A stretch of DNA of 56,650 nucleotides from Streptomyces longispororuber (GTDB taxonomy: Bacteria; Actinomycetota; Actinomycetes; Streptomycetales; Streptomycetaceae): positions 1-56,650 of the forward strand of contig NZ_JAMOLN010000041.1 of NCBI RefSeq assembly GCF_024448165.1, read 5' to 3'. Position 1 is the first letter of the stretch. Each line of letters begins with the position of its first letter. The notes under the pieces are model-generated. The model had not been told where the DNA came from. It made no database searches and worked only from the letters and a program-made list of their open reading frames with translations. This document shows, piece by piece, positions 40,718-49,339 of the stretch. Made by a program: the position numbers and the translations under genes.

Positions 40718-41827
40718 ATGTCGACGCACGAGCTGTACACCAGCCCCGCGGATGGACTCAACTGGCAGGTACCGTCGGCCAGTTCGGCCCGCCTCAGCTG
40801 GGAATACGACGACGGACGCGACCGCCTGCTCGCCCTCTACCAGAAGGGCAAGGACAAGCAGTGGGACGGCGCAAAGCGCATCGACTGGGACCTGGAAGTC
40901 GATCCGTACGACCCCCTCGGCACCCCCGACGAATCGATGTCCCTGTACGGCACGCCCCACTGGGCGAAGATGACCGACAAGGACAAGGGCGAGCTGCGCA
41001 AGCACTACGCCTCCTGGCAGTTCAGCCAGTTCCTGCACGGCGAGCAGGGCGCGATGGTGTGCGCGGCCCGCATCGTCGAGTCCGTGCCCGACCTCGACGC
41101 CAAGTTCTACTCGGCCACCCAGACCATGGACGAGGCGCGGCACGCGGAGATCTACGGCCGCTTCCTCCACGAGAAGATCGGGATGCTGTACCCGATCAAC
41201 GACAACCTCCAGTCGCTGCTCGGCGACACCCTGCGCGACTCCCGCTGGGACATGCCCTACCTGGGCATGCAGGTCCTCATCGAGGGACTGGCGCTGGCGG
41301 CGTTCGGCATGATCCGCGACACCACCGACAAGCCGCTGCCCAAGCAGATCCTCGCCTACGTGATGCAGGACGAGGCCCGCCACGTCGCCTTCGGGCGGAT
41401 GGCGCTGCGCGACTACTACAAGCAGCTCACCGACGCCGAACTGCGCGAGCGCGAGGAGTTCGTCATCGAGGGCTGCTACCTGATGCGCGACCGGCTGCGC
41501 GGCGTCGAGGTCCTGGAGAACTTCGGCATCCCCAAGGCGCAGGCCGAGGAGTACAGCGAGCAGTCCGAATTCCTCGCCCTGTTCCGGCAGTTGCTGTTCT
41601 CCCGGATCGTGCCCTGCGTCAAGGACATCGGCCTGTGGGGCAAGCGCCTGCAACAGGCGTACGTCGACATGGGCGTCTTCGAGATGGGCGACTCGAACCT
41701 CGATCTGCTGATGGCCCAGGACGAGGAGATCGCCGAGAAGCTGGACGCCGAGCGGTTCGCGGCGGAGGAGCAGGAGCGGGTCGCGGAGGTGGACGCGGCG
41801 ATCCGGTCGGGCGGCGCCATGCAGTAG
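40718..41827 (+). CDS. Ferritin-like di-iron protein (R2/AurF-related)
   Basis: 369 residues, helical, with a complete R2-like ligand set: Glu109 (HGEQGAM), Glu139 and His142 (DEARHAE), Glu189 (LIEGLAL) and Glu219 and His222 (DEARHVAF). The segment SLYGTPHWAKM (76-86) matches SLYGTPMWQRM in the divergent AurF-like protein, so the two are probably distant paralogues. It is cytoplasmic and should bind two irons and activate O2; the substrate is unknown. A long C-terminal charged helix (about 345-369) ends the protein. The ribosome binding site is weak. A GTG-start membrane protein follows 10 bases later. Confidence 0.85.
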   Translation: MSTHELYTSPADGLNWQVPSASSARLSWEYDDGRDRLLALYQKGKDKQWDGAKRIDWDLEVDPYDPLGTPDESMSLYGTPHWAKMTDKDKGELRKHYASWQFSQFLHGEQGAMVCAARIVESVPDLDAKFYSATQTMDEARHAEIYGRFLHEKIGMLYPINDNLQSLLGDTLRDSRWDMPYLGMQVLIEGLALAAFGMIRDTTDKPLPKQILAYVMQDEARHVAFGRMALRDYYKQLTDAELREREEFVIEGCYLMRDRLRGVEVLENFGIPKAQAEEYSEQSEFLALFRQLLFSRIVPCVKDIGLWGKRLQQAYVDMGVFEMGDSNLDLLMAQDEEIAEKLDAERFAAEEQERVAEVDAAIRSGGAMQ

Positions 41828-41837
41828 CGTTCCGGGC

Positions 41838-42683
41838 GTGTCCACGCCACCGCCGCCCCAGCCCCAGCAGCCGAACCCGTACGGCCCGCAGCCGCAGCAG
41901 CCGTACGGGCAGCAGCCGAGTCCCTACGGCCAGCAGCCCTACGGGCAACAGCCGTACGGTCAGCAGCCGCCGGCGGCCTACCCGGGCTTCCCGCAGCAGC
42001 CGGGCGGCCAGTACCCCGCACCCTGGGGCGCCCCGCCGCCGCCCAAGAAGAAGACCGGGCTGATCATCGGGATCGTCGCCGGCGTCGTGGGCGTGGTCGT
42101 CGTCGGGCTCGGCGCCCTCGCGTTCATCGGGTTCCAGGCCGAGGGCGGCTTTCCCGACGCCGAGTACAAGCTGACGCTGCCGAAGACGGTGTCCGACGGC
42201 GAGTACGAGCTGGCCTCCGACCTGTCCGACGAGAAGGGGCGGGAGCTGGAGGAGGAGGCCGACGGCTCCTGGGACGCCAAGGACACCACCGCGGTCATCG
42301 GGCAGTACGCGCAGGGCGGCGACCAGAACAAGGGCGTGCTCGTCGTCTCCGGCATGTACGGCCGCTTCAAGAACACCGACGAGGCGCGCGACAACATGAT
42401 GGACGGCGCGGGCAAGGCGGACAACGCCCAGGTCGCCGTCGAGCCCAAGGACTTCCACCCCTCGGGCACCGACGCCACCATCACCTGCGAGGTCGTCACG
42501 CAGACCACCGCGGGCACGAAGATGACCATGCCTGTGTGCGCCTGGGTCGACGACAACACCGGCGCCTCCGTCGCCGAGGTCACCCCGGCCATCGCCACCA
42601 AGGACCCGCAGGACGTGGACCTGGCGGCCTTCGCCGAGAAGACGGCCGCGGTCCGGGAGGAGATCAGGAAGCCGGTGGGCTGA
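41838..42683 (+). CDS. Single-pass membrane protein with Pro/Gln/Tyr-rich N-terminus
   Basis: 281 residues. The first ~70 are a cytoplasmic low-complexity region with repeated PYGQQ units. One TM helix (about 74-98, LIIGIVAGVVGVVVVGLGAL) follows, then an extracytoplasmic domain of about 180 residues containing YKLTLPKTVSDGEYEL and CEVVTQTTAGTKMTMPVCAW, whose two Cys may form a disulfide. This layout is frequent in Streptomyces and has no known function. The GTG at 41838 comes 10 bases after the di-iron gene stop. Its 3' end overlaps the convergent DUF3291 gene by 20 bases. Confidence 0.82.
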   Translation: MSTPPPPQPQQPNPYGPQPQQPYGQQPSPYGQQPYGQQPYGQQPPAAYPGFPQQPGGQYPAPWGAPPPPKKKTGLIIGIVAGVVGVVVVGLGALAFIGFQAEGGFPDAEYKLTLPKTVSDGEYELASDLSDEKGRELEEEADGSWDAKDTTAVIGQYAQGGDQNKGVLVVSGMYGRFKNTDEARDNMMDGAGKADNAQVAVEPKDFHPSGTDATITCEVVTQTTAGTKMTMPVCAWVDDNTGASVAEVTPAIATKDPQDVDLAAFAEKTAAVREEIRKPVG

Positions 42684-43116
42684 ACGACCTCCCGAGCGTG
42701 AAGGCACGCTCGGTCGGACCGTTCTCGCGCAGCAGCGTGAGCCGCTCCTCGGCCTCCTTGATCGTCGGCCGGTGCCCGGCGGGCACCCACCACAGCGCGG
42801 TGACCGCCTCGCTGATCCGATCGAAGAACTCCCGCCTGCGGGCGAGGAGTTCACGGTGCGTGCCCTGGTACATGAAGGCCGTCAGCGCGTTCGTGTCGCG
42901 CCACACCGACATGTTCACCAGCAGCCACTCGTCGCCGTAGATCCGGAAGTCCGTGGCGTCACCGGTGTCGTCCTGCAGCCGCCAGACGAACCCGTCCGCC
43001 GCGTCGGCGACCGCGTTCACCGGCTCCAGGTTGTTCGTGAAGTCCTTCATCCCGGGGGCGTCGAGCGGGGCCCTGAGGCGGCCGATGTTCACTTGCGCGA
43101 GCTCGTGCGTCGTCAT
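42664..43116 (-). CDS. DUF3291 family protein
   Basis: 150 residues matching the DUF3291 pattern: LAQVNIGRLRAPLDAPGMKDF at the start, VWRLQDDTGDATDFR, the central LLVNMSVWRDTNALTAFMY and ALWWVPAGHRPTIKEAEERL. The fold resembles dimeric alpha-beta barrel monooxygenase-like proteins, but no activity is established. Cytoplasmic. Start at 43116, the first ATG where similarity begins. It is convergent with the membrane protein gene and lies 67 bases after the PBP gene stop in the opposite reading order, so it may be monocistronic or end the same transcript. Confidence 0.85.
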   Translation of the reverse strand: MTTHELAQVNIGRLRAPLDAPGMKDFTNNLEPVNAVADAADGFVWRLQDDTGDATDFRIYGDEWLLVNMSVWRDTNALTAFMYQGTHRELLARRREFFDRISEAVTALWWVPAGHRPTIKEAEERLTLLRENGPTERAFTLGRSFSPPAS

Positions 43117-43183
43117 GATCGGGACCGTAGGGGCCACGGCCGGCCCGTACCAGGGCCATTCCGTTCCCCGCTACGGGGACCAC

Positions 43184-44656
43184 TCAGTGCTCGGCCGAGT
43201 TCAGCACGGCCTCCATCACCGCGCGGGCGATCGGCGCCGCGCTGCCGCCGCCGCTGATGTCGGCCCGGTCCGCCGCCGCGTCCTCCACCACCACGGCCAC
43301 CGCGACCTGCGGCTGGGAGGCGTCGTCGGCCTGGGCGTAGGAGATGAACCAGGCGTACGGGACGCCCTCGTTGTTCACGCCGTTCTGCGCGGTGCCCGTC
43401 TTGCCGCCGACGGTCGCGCCGGAGATCCGGGCGTTGGTGCCCGTGCCCTTCTCCACGACGTTCACCATCATCTGCTGCAACTGGGTCGCCGTGTACGGGG
43501 ACATGGCCTGCTTGTAGGTCCTGCTCCCGGTCGTCGAGACGGTGGTCCCGTCGCTGGTCGTCGTCCTGTCGACCAGGTACGGCGACATCAGCGTCCCGCC
43601 GTTGGCGACGGCCGCCGCGACCATCGCCATCTGCAGCGGCGTCGCCGCGGTGTTGAACTGGCCGATGGAGGAGAGCGCCAGCTGCGACTGGTTCATGTCC
43701 GTGTCGAAGTTGGAGCGCGCGGCGGTCATCGGGACCCTGACGCCGCTGTCGTTGAAGCCGAAGTTCTCCGACGTCTTCACCATATCGGCGAGCCCCACCT
43801 TCACCCCGAGGTTGGCGAACACGGTGTTGCAGGAGACCTGGAGCGCGTACTCCAGGGTGGCGTCCTCGCAGGCGGCGGACGCGGACTCGTTGCGCAGCAC
43901 CGTCGTCGTCCCGGGCAGGGTGTACGGGGACGGGGTGTCCGTCGGCGTGCTGATGCCGTTGACGACGTCGTTCTCCAGCACCGCGGCCGCCGTGACCACC
44001 TTGAACGTCGAACCGGGCGGATACGTCTGGCGGATCGCCCGGTTCAGCATCGGCTGGTCCGAGGAGGCGTTGAGGCGGGCCCACGCGTCGGTGGTGGCGC
44101 TGCCGGTGCCGGCGATGTCCCCGGGGTCGTACGACGGCGTCGACACCAGCGCGAGGATCTTCCCGGTCGACGGGTCGATCGCCGCGACCGCGCCCTTCTT
44201 GCCGCCGAGCCCCGCGTACGCGGCCTGCTGCGCGGCCGCGTTGACGGTCGTCCCGACGTGGCCGCCGGGCTCCTGGGTGCGGGAGATCTCGTTCCAGAAG
44301 GGGATCGGGGAGAGCATCGGGTCGGTGCCGGCGAGGATGTCGTCCTCGGCGCTCTCCACGAACGTCGTGCCGTACGTCTGCGAGGCGTACCCGGTGACGG
44401 GGGAGTAGAGCGGGCCGTTCTTGTACGTCCGCTCGTAGCGCAGCGCCTGCCCGCTGTCCTTCGAGCCGGTGATCGGCTTGCCGTTGACGAGGATGTTCCC
44501 GCGCGGCTGGTCGTAGCGCTGGATCGTGGAGCGGCGGTTGGCCGAGTTGTCGTCGAGCGATCCGGCCTGGAAGACCTGCACACGGGCCGCGTTGACCAAC
44601 AGCGCGACCAGCAGGATCAGACAGAACGCCGAGGCGCGGCGGATGTACTTGGTCAC
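43184..44656 (-). CDS. Class B penicillin-binding protein (transpeptidase, PbpA type)
   Basis: 490 residues. A short cytoplasmic N-terminus and one TM helix (about 10-25), a pedestal domain, then the transpeptidase domain with the three active-site motifs: STFK (Ser216-Lys219), SCN (275-277) and KTG (419-421). It cross-links peptidoglycan outside the membrane. It matches the actinobacterial PbpA group rather than FtsI. The GTG at 44656 overlaps the stop of the SEDS gene as GTGA, so polymerase and cross-linker are made as a pair. This looks like an additional SEDS/PBP pair, because the usual one sits in the pknAB/pstP cluster, which is not here. Confidence 0.95.
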   Translation of the reverse strand: MTKYIRRASAFCLILLVALLVNAARVQVFQAGSLDDNSANRRSTIQRYDQPRGNILVNGKPITGSKDSGQALRYERTYKNGPLYSPVTGYASQTYGTTFVESAEDDILAGTDPMLSPIPFWNEISRTQEPGGHVGTTVNAAAQQAAYAGLGGKKGAVAAIDPSTGKILALVSTPSYDPGDIAGTGSATTDAWARLNASSDQPMLNRAIRQTYPPGSTFKVVTAAAVLENDVVNGISTPTDTPSPYTLPGTTTVLRNESASAACEDATLEYALQVSCNTVFANLGVKVGLADMVKTSENFGFNDSGVRVPMTAARSNFDTDMNQSQLALSSIGQFNTAATPLQMAMVAAAVANGGTLMSPYLVDRTTTSDGTTVSTTGSRTYKQAMSPYTATQLQQMMVNVVEKGTGTNARISGATVGGKTGTAQNGVNNEGVPYAWFISYAQADDASQPQVAVAVVVEDAAADRADISGGGSAAPIARAVMEAVLNSAEH

Positions 44657-46029
44657 GTGACGGCCTCCGGGGCGCCCTCGGGCAGCAGCGAGCCGCGGGC
44701 CCGGTCACTGACGCGGACGAGAATGGCGACGATGATCCAGTTGGTGACGAGGGACGAACCGCCCTGCGCGAGGAACGGCATCGCCATGCCGGTCAGCGGG
44801 ATCAGCCCCATCACGCCGCCCGCGATGACGAACACCTGCAGCGCGACGATCGAGGCGAGACCGATGGAGAGCAGCCGCCCGAACGGGTCGCGCAGCGCGA
44901 GCCCTGCCCGGTAGCCGCGCTCCACGAGCAGCGCGTACAGCAGGAAGATCGCGGTGAGCCCGACCAGACCCAGTTCCTCGCCGGCCGTCGCCAGGATGAA
45001 GTCGGACTTCGCGGCGAACCCGATGAGGATCGAGTGGCCGAGCCCGAGCCCGGTGCCGAGCATCCCGCCCGCCGCGAACGCGAAGAGGGACTGGGCGAGT
45101 TGGCCGGGACCGTCGCCCGCGTCGATGGAGGCGAAGGGGTGCAGCCAGTCCTCGACGCGGCTGTGCACGTGCGGTTCGAAGGAGGCGACGACGAAGGCGC
45201 CCGCCGCGGCCAGCACCAGCCCGATCGCGATCCAGCTGCCGCGCCCCGTGGCCACGTACAGCATCACGATGAAGAGCCCGAAGAAGAGCAGCGACGTACC
45301 GAGATCGGTCTCCAGGACGAGCACACCGACGCTGATCAGCCAGATCGCGAGGATCGGCGCGAACACCCGCATCGTGGGCAGCTGGAGCTTCCAGAACTTC
45401 TTGCCCGTGTACGTGAGCGCGTTGCGGTTCGCCGCGAGATAGGTGGCGAAGAAGATCGCGAGGAGGATCTTGGCGAACTCGCCGGGCTGGATGGAGAAGT
45501 TGCCGATGCGGATCCAGATCCGGGCGCCGTTCACGGCGGGGAAGAAGATCGGCAGGATCATCAGGATCAGCGCCGCGACGACGGAGAGGTACGCGTAGCG
45601 CTGCAGTACCCGGTGGTCGCGCAGGAACACCACGAACGCGATGAACAGGCCCACGCCCAGCGTCGACCAGATCAACTGGGTGGGCGCCGCCTCGTCACTG
45701 GGGGTCTCCAGGTCGAGGCGGTAGATCAGGACCAGGCCCAGGCCGTTGAGGAGCACGGCGATCGGCAGCAGCAGCGGATCCGCGTACGGGGCGCGGAAGC
45801 GGACCGCGACGTGCGCGAGCAGCGCGAGCACACCGAGCCCGGCGCCGTAACCGGCGGCGCCGGGCGGAACGTTCCCGTTCTTGGCGAGCCCCACGTCGCA
45901 GTAGCCGTAGACGCTGAGCAGCACGGCCAGGACGATCAGGGCGAGTTCGGTGCCCCGGCGTCTGGGGACGCGCACGGCGGGCACCGAGGAGCGGGCCGTC
46001 GTTCCCGGTGATCCCGTTGATCCGGTCAT
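44653..46029 (-). CDS. SEDS-family peptidoglycan glycosyltransferase (FtsW/RodA/SpoVE)
   Basis: 458 residues with about 12 TM helices. SEDS signatures are visible: VNGARIWIRIGNFSIQPGEFAK, read in two parts, with the conserved Arg/Trp/Gln-Pro-Glu, and ETDLGTSLLFFGLF, AAKSDFILATAGEELGLVG and GVMGLIPLTGMAMPFLAQGG. SEDS proteins polymerise lipid II and work with a class B PBP, which is encoded directly downstream with a 4-base overlap. Start at 46029. The SH3-like secreted protein lies 40 bases upstream on the same strand and may be in the same operon. Confidence 0.95.
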   Translation of the reverse strand: MTGSTGSPGTTARSSVPAVRVPRRRGTELALIVLAVLLSVYGYCDVGLAKNGNVPPGAAGYGAGLGVLALLAHVAVRFRAPYADPLLLPIAVLLNGLGLVLIYRLDLETPSDEAAPTQLIWSTLGVGLFIAFVVFLRDHRVLQRYAYLSVVAALILMILPIFFPAVNGARIWIRIGNFSIQPGEFAKILLAIFFATYLAANRNALTYTGKKFWKLQLPTMRVFAPILAIWLISVGVLVLETDLGTSLLFFGLFIVMLYVATGRGSWIAIGLVLAAAGAFVVASFEPHVHSRVEDWLHPFASIDAGDGPGQLAQSLFAFAAGGMLGTGLGLGHSILIGFAAKSDFILATAGEELGLVGLTAIFLLYALLVERGYRAGLALRDPFGRLLSIGLASIVALQVFVIAGGVMGLIPLTGMAMPFLAQGGSSLVTNWIIVAILVRVSDRARGSLLPEGAPEAVT

Positions 46030-46069
46030 GCCGGGAACGTAGCAAGTTCGCTGGTGATATCCAGATATG

Positions 46070-46444
46070 TCAGCACCAGCGGGGTGCCGCGCCGATGTTC
46101 GCGATGTACTTCGCCGAGCCCCAGGCCCAGGTGCCGTCGGTCAGCAGGTACCAGAGGTGGTTGCCGCCGACGTCGTCGCCGCCCGTCTTGCAGAAGATCG
46201 GGACCTTCGCGTTGTACGGCTCGGTGCGGATGACGCGGCTGCCACGGGTGGGCGCGTCGCGCAGCAGCAGACCGGACTTGGCGGTGACCCGCCCCCAGTA
46301 GACCGGCGGGTGATTGTTCGCGTCGGTGGCGCCGGTCGTGCCGGTCGTGCTGTCGGCCGCGAGGGCGGGGGACGCGGTGGCGACGAGGGCGGCGACGGCG
46401 GCGACGGCTATGCCGAGGCGGGCGGTGCGGGTGCGGGCGCTCAT
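46070..46444 (-). CDS. Secreted SH3-like domain protein
   Basis: 124 residues. Signal peptide 1-29 (basic start, hydrophobic core, cleavage after SPALA), then a bacterial SH3-like fold: RVTAKSGLLLRDAPTRGSRV followed by IRTEPYNAKVPIFCKTGG, and HLWYLLTDGTWAWGSAKYI. Two Cys, one at the very C-terminus (RWC), may form a disulfide. Such domains bind the cell wall. The ATG at 46444 has AGGAGG in front. It stands between the orphan histidine kinase and the SEDS gene, all on the same strand, which fits a cell-wall role. Confidence 0.85.
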   Translation of the reverse strand: MSARTRTARLGIAVAAVAALVATASPALAADSTTGTTGATDANNHPPVYWGRVTAKSGLLLRDAPTRGSRVIRTEPYNAKVPIFCKTGGDDVGGNHLWYLLTDGTWAWGSAKYIANIGAAPRWC

Positions 46445-46584
46445 GGAGCCTCCTGGGGCGCAGTGACGGGGCCGGCCGCGTGTGCACGGGCCGTGCCTCC
46501 CACCTAATGCGCCGCGCGGGGGATGCGCACGGCGGCGGACGCCGCCAGGGTGACCCCGGACTGGCCCGGACCGGCCCGGTCCGC

Positions 46585-47874
46585 CTAGCCGGGCCAGGTG
46601 ACGGGCTCGTCGTACGGCAGCGTCAGCGTGGCCACCGCGCCGCCGTCCGGCGCGTTCGTGAACCGCAGCCGCGCGCCCAGGACTTCGGCCTGGCCGAGCG
46701 CGATGGTCAGGCCCAGGCCGTGGCCGCGCGCCCCGCCCTCGGTGCGGAACCGCTGCGGGCCGTGCTCCACCAGATAGTCCGGGTAGCCCTCGCCGTGGTC
46801 CCTGACCGTGATCACCGGCCCGTTCACCGCGAGGGTGACCGGGGCGCCGCCGTGCCGGTGGGCGTTGGCCACGAGATTGCCGAGGACGCGCTCCAGCCGG
46901 CGCCGGTCGGTCACCACGCACACGTCCCGGACGACGACGACCTCGGTGTCGGTGGCGGACGCGCGCACCACCCGCTCCGCCACCGGGCCGAGCCACGTCG
47001 CGTCCAGGTCCACGCGCTCGCTGCGCGCGTCCAGCCGGGAGATCTCCAGGAGGTCCTCGGTGAGCGTGCGCAGCGCGGCGACCCGGTCGCGGACCAGCTC
47101 CGTGGGGCGGCCCGGCGGCAGCAGCTCCGCCGCGGCGTGCAGCCCGGTCAGCGGGGTGCGCAGCTCGTGCGCGACGTCGGCCGTGAAGCGCTGCTCGGTG
47201 AGGATCCGGGCCTGCAGCGAGGACGCCATGCTGTCGAGGGCCCCGGCGACCGCCGCGACCTCGTCCTGGTGGCGGGCGGCGTCCCCGGCGGTCCCGGTGG
47301 TTCTGGTCCGCGGATCGTTCACCCGCGCGTCCAGGTCACCGGCGCTGATCTTGCGCGCGACCCGCGCCGTCGTGTGCAGCCGCCGCGTCACCCGGGTCAC
47401 CGCGAACGCGCCCACCAGGAGCGTCGCCCCGATCGCCAGGACGGAGGAGCCGAGGATCGCGTTGTCCAGGCCGTCGATGGTGCGGGCGCCCTGCCCGTAG
47501 TCGATCTGCACCGCCAGCGCGGTGCCGCCCGCCGCCGGGCCCGCCGCCCACATCGTGGGGCGCGCGTCGTGGCCGCTGCCGACCATCGTGCCGCGCTGCC
47601 CGTCCACGGCGAGCGCGCGCAGCGACTCCGGCAGACCCGGCGGATCCACCCCGGCCCCCGGCCCGAGCCGCCCGCCCGCCTCGAACGCCGTGGTCGCCTC
47701 GTCGAGCCGGGACAGCGCCCGCTCCCGCGCCTCGCGCACCGTCTGGTTGGTGACCGAGACGTGCACGAGGATGCCGAGCAGCGCGGCGAGCGCACAGCAC
47801 ATCACCGTGATGAACGCCGCCGCCTTCCAGGTCAGCGAAGCGGTCCAGGCGGGCAGCCGCAGCCGGCCCGTCAC
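46585..47874 (-). CDS. Orphan sensor histidine kinase, coupled to a lipoprotein
   Basis: 429 residues: TM1 (about 18-40), an extracytoplasmic domain of about 95 residues, TM2 (about 139-160), HAMP, phosphoacceptor His236 in TADVAHELRTPLTG, N box LGNLVANAHRHG, G boxes RDHGEGYPDY and GARGHGLGLTIALG. All catalytic motifs are intact. No response regulator gene adjoins it; the gene upstream, overlapping as GTGA at 47871-47874, is a lipoprotein. This recalls CseA/CseC, where a lipoprotein modulates an envelope-stress kinase, but sequence identity to CseC cannot be judged here. The cognate regulator must be elsewhere. Confidence 0.9.
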   Translation of the reverse strand: MTGRLRLPAWTASLTWKAAAFITVMCCALAALLGILVHVSVTNQTVREARERALSRLDEATTAFEAGGRLGPGAGVDPPGLPESLRALAVDGQRGTMVGSGHDARPTMWAAGPAAGGTALAVQIDYGQGARTIDGLDNAILGSSVLAIGATLLVGAFAVTRVTRRLHTTARVARKISAGDLDARVNDPRTRTTGTAGDAARHQDEVAAVAGALDSMASSLQARILTEQRFTADVAHELRTPLTGLHAAAELLPPGRPTELVRDRVAALRTLTEDLLEISRLDARSERVDLDATWLGPVAERVVRASATDTEVVVVRDVCVVTDRRRLERVLGNLVANAHRHGGAPVTLAVNGPVITVRDHGEGYPDYLVEHGPQRFRTEGGARGHGLGLTIALGQAEVLGARLRFTNAPDGGAVATLTLPYDEPVTWPG

Positions 47875-48647
47875 GAGGTGCTCGGGGAGGGCGCGGCGGG
47901 CGGTGACACGGACGGCGACGCGGACGGTGACGCGGACGGGGCCGGCGAGGGCGACTCCGGAGCAGGGGTCTCGGCCGGGGGAGTCTTCGGCGGTCCGGTG
48001 CGCACGATCTCGTCGCGCGTCGGCAGCATCGCCCGCTGATGGGCGTCGTACGACCACGACGTCCGGTACTCGTACCCGGGCAGGTCCGCCACCGCGCGCA
48101 CCACGATGCTGCGCCCGGCCAGCTGGACGCTGATGACGGCGTCCTCGTCGTCCATGATCTGGATGAGCTGCCGGTCCGTGTACATGTAGACGCGGACCAC
48201 GAGGAGGCTCTTGGGCTCGCGGATCGCGACGACCAGGTCCTCCTTGCCGTCCCCGGTCAGATCCGCGTAGTACCCGTGCTGGACCGGGCAGTCGGCCTTC
48301 TTCGGACCCGGGTCGCCGCAGGCGTCGAGATTCTTCGCCGACTCCTTGGACAGGTCCGGGTCACCGGCCGCGACCTGGGCGCGCACCACCGCGACCGGGC
48401 TGACCTCGCGCAGGTTCCCGTGCGGCACCGTGACGCCCTTGACCAGCTCGGTCTCGCCCGCGCCGTAGTCGTCGGCGGGCGCGGAGGCGGGGGCGAGCGA
48501 GGGCCACAGGTGGCGCGGGCCCACCGCCGTCGGGGTCGCGCCCGCGGCCTCCAGGCCGCCCGCGTCCCCGCAGCCCGACAGGAGCAGGGCGGCGGCGGGC
48601 ACGGCGAGGGCCGTCGCGGCCAGCGGGCCGAGGCGCCTGGGCGTCAC
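47871..48647 (-). CDS. FG-GAP-type lipoprotein upstream of a histidine kinase
   Basis: 258 residues. A lipobox LLLSGC places the lipidated Cys at residue 26. The mature part includes an FG-GAP/VCBS-like calcium-binding loop (YADLTGDGKEDLVVAIREP) and strands of a propeller-like fold, with two further Cys (LDACGDP, ADCPVQ) likely to pair. The tail is Pro/Ser-rich. It should sit on the outer face of the membrane. The GTG at 48647 is preceded by AGGAG; the longer upstream frame is rejected because it overlaps the sortase gene. GTGA overlap with the kinase gene suggests that it is that kinase's sensory partner. Confidence 0.85.
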   Translation of the reverse strand: MTPRRLGPLAATALAVPAAALLLSGCGDAGGLEAAGATPTAVGPRHLWPSLAPASAPADDYGAGETELVKGVTVPHGNLREVSPVAVVRAQVAAGDPDLSKESAKNLDACGDPGPKKADCPVQHGYYADLTGDGKEDLVVAIREPKSLLVVRVYMYTDRQLIQIMDDEDAVISVQLAGRSIVVRAVADLPGYEYRTSWSYDAHQRAMLPTRDEIVRTGPPKTPPAETPAPESPSPAPSASPSASPSVSPPAAPSPSTS

Positions 48648-48684
48648 TGCACTCCTGCCTGCCGGGCCGCTCGCCCGGACCGGA

Positions 48685-49305
48685 TCAGTCCCCGACGAGG
48701 TCGGCGAAGAGAACGATGTTGTCGCTGCGGTGACCGTCCACGATGGGACCACCGCAGGTGATCAGGCGCAGGGTGGGGCGGTCGGTCGCTGCGTACACCT
48801 TATTGGTGGGGAAGTCCTTTTTATTAACCTGCTGGATCTCGCGCACCTCGAACGCCGCCGTGCTGCCGTCGGCGCGCGGCACCTCGATCCGGTCACCCGC
48901 CCGCACCTTCGCGATGTTCCGCAGCAGCGCGGGCCCGCGCGCCGTGTCGTAGTGCGCGACGAGCACCGCGGCGCCCTGCTGCCCCGGCGTCGGACTGCCC
49001 GTCCACCACCCCGGCTGCTCCGCCCTGCCGACCGGCGGCACCTCCAGCTCGTGGTCGGCGTCCAGGCCGAGCCGCAGCATGGCGTGCGCGTCGACCCCCG
49101 CGGCCGGGATCCGCAGCCCGGTGGGCGCCGACCGGTCCATGGCGGCGGGCGCGCCCCGCGGGGTGGCGGGGGCGGTGGTGCCGCGCACGGAGACGTCGGG
49201 CGCGGGGGCGGCGCCACCCGCACCGCCCTGACCGCAGGCCGTGACCCCGGCGGCGAGGGAGGCCGCGAGGACGGCGGTGGCGGCGATACGGGCGGGGGTC
49301 TGCAC
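48685..49305 (-). CDS. Class F sortase
   Basis: 206 residues. An N-terminal hydrophobic segment with a possible lipobox (AGVTACG, Cys24) is followed by a linker and the sortase domain with the catalytic triad His118 (VLVAHYDT), Cys184 (LRLITCGG) and Arg193 (GHRSDNIV). Class F enzymes in actinobacteria are short sortases with poorly defined substrates. Translation likely starts at GTG 49305. It sits between a small C-terminally anchored protein and the lipoprotein/kinase pair. An AT-rich codon patch (48799-48834) encoding QVNKKDFPTNKV is striking in this GC-rich gene. Confidence 0.92.
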   Translation of the reverse strand: MQTPARIAATAVLAASLAAGVTACGQGGAGGAAPAPDVSVRGTTAPATPRGAPAAMDRSAPTGLRIPAAGVDAHAMLRLGLDADHELEVPPVGRAEQPGWWTGSPTPGQQGAAVLVAHYDTARGPALLRNIAKVRAGDRIEVPRADGSTAAFEVREIQQVNKKDFPTNKVYAATDRPTLRLITCGGPIVDGHRSDNIVLFADLVGD

Positions 49306-49339
49306 GGTGCGGCTCCGGGGAGTGGGGTGCTGGGGTGGC

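Noticed and set aside
29375..41827. A secondary-metabolite cluster based on the flavin and di-iron oxygenases
   Set aside because: There are no PKS, NRPS, terpene or RiPP genes and the oxygenases are separated by wall and kinase genes.
46585..47874. Assignment of the orphan kinase as CseC
   Set aside because: No sigE or cseB neighbours; the resemblance is only the lipoprotein-kinase coupling.
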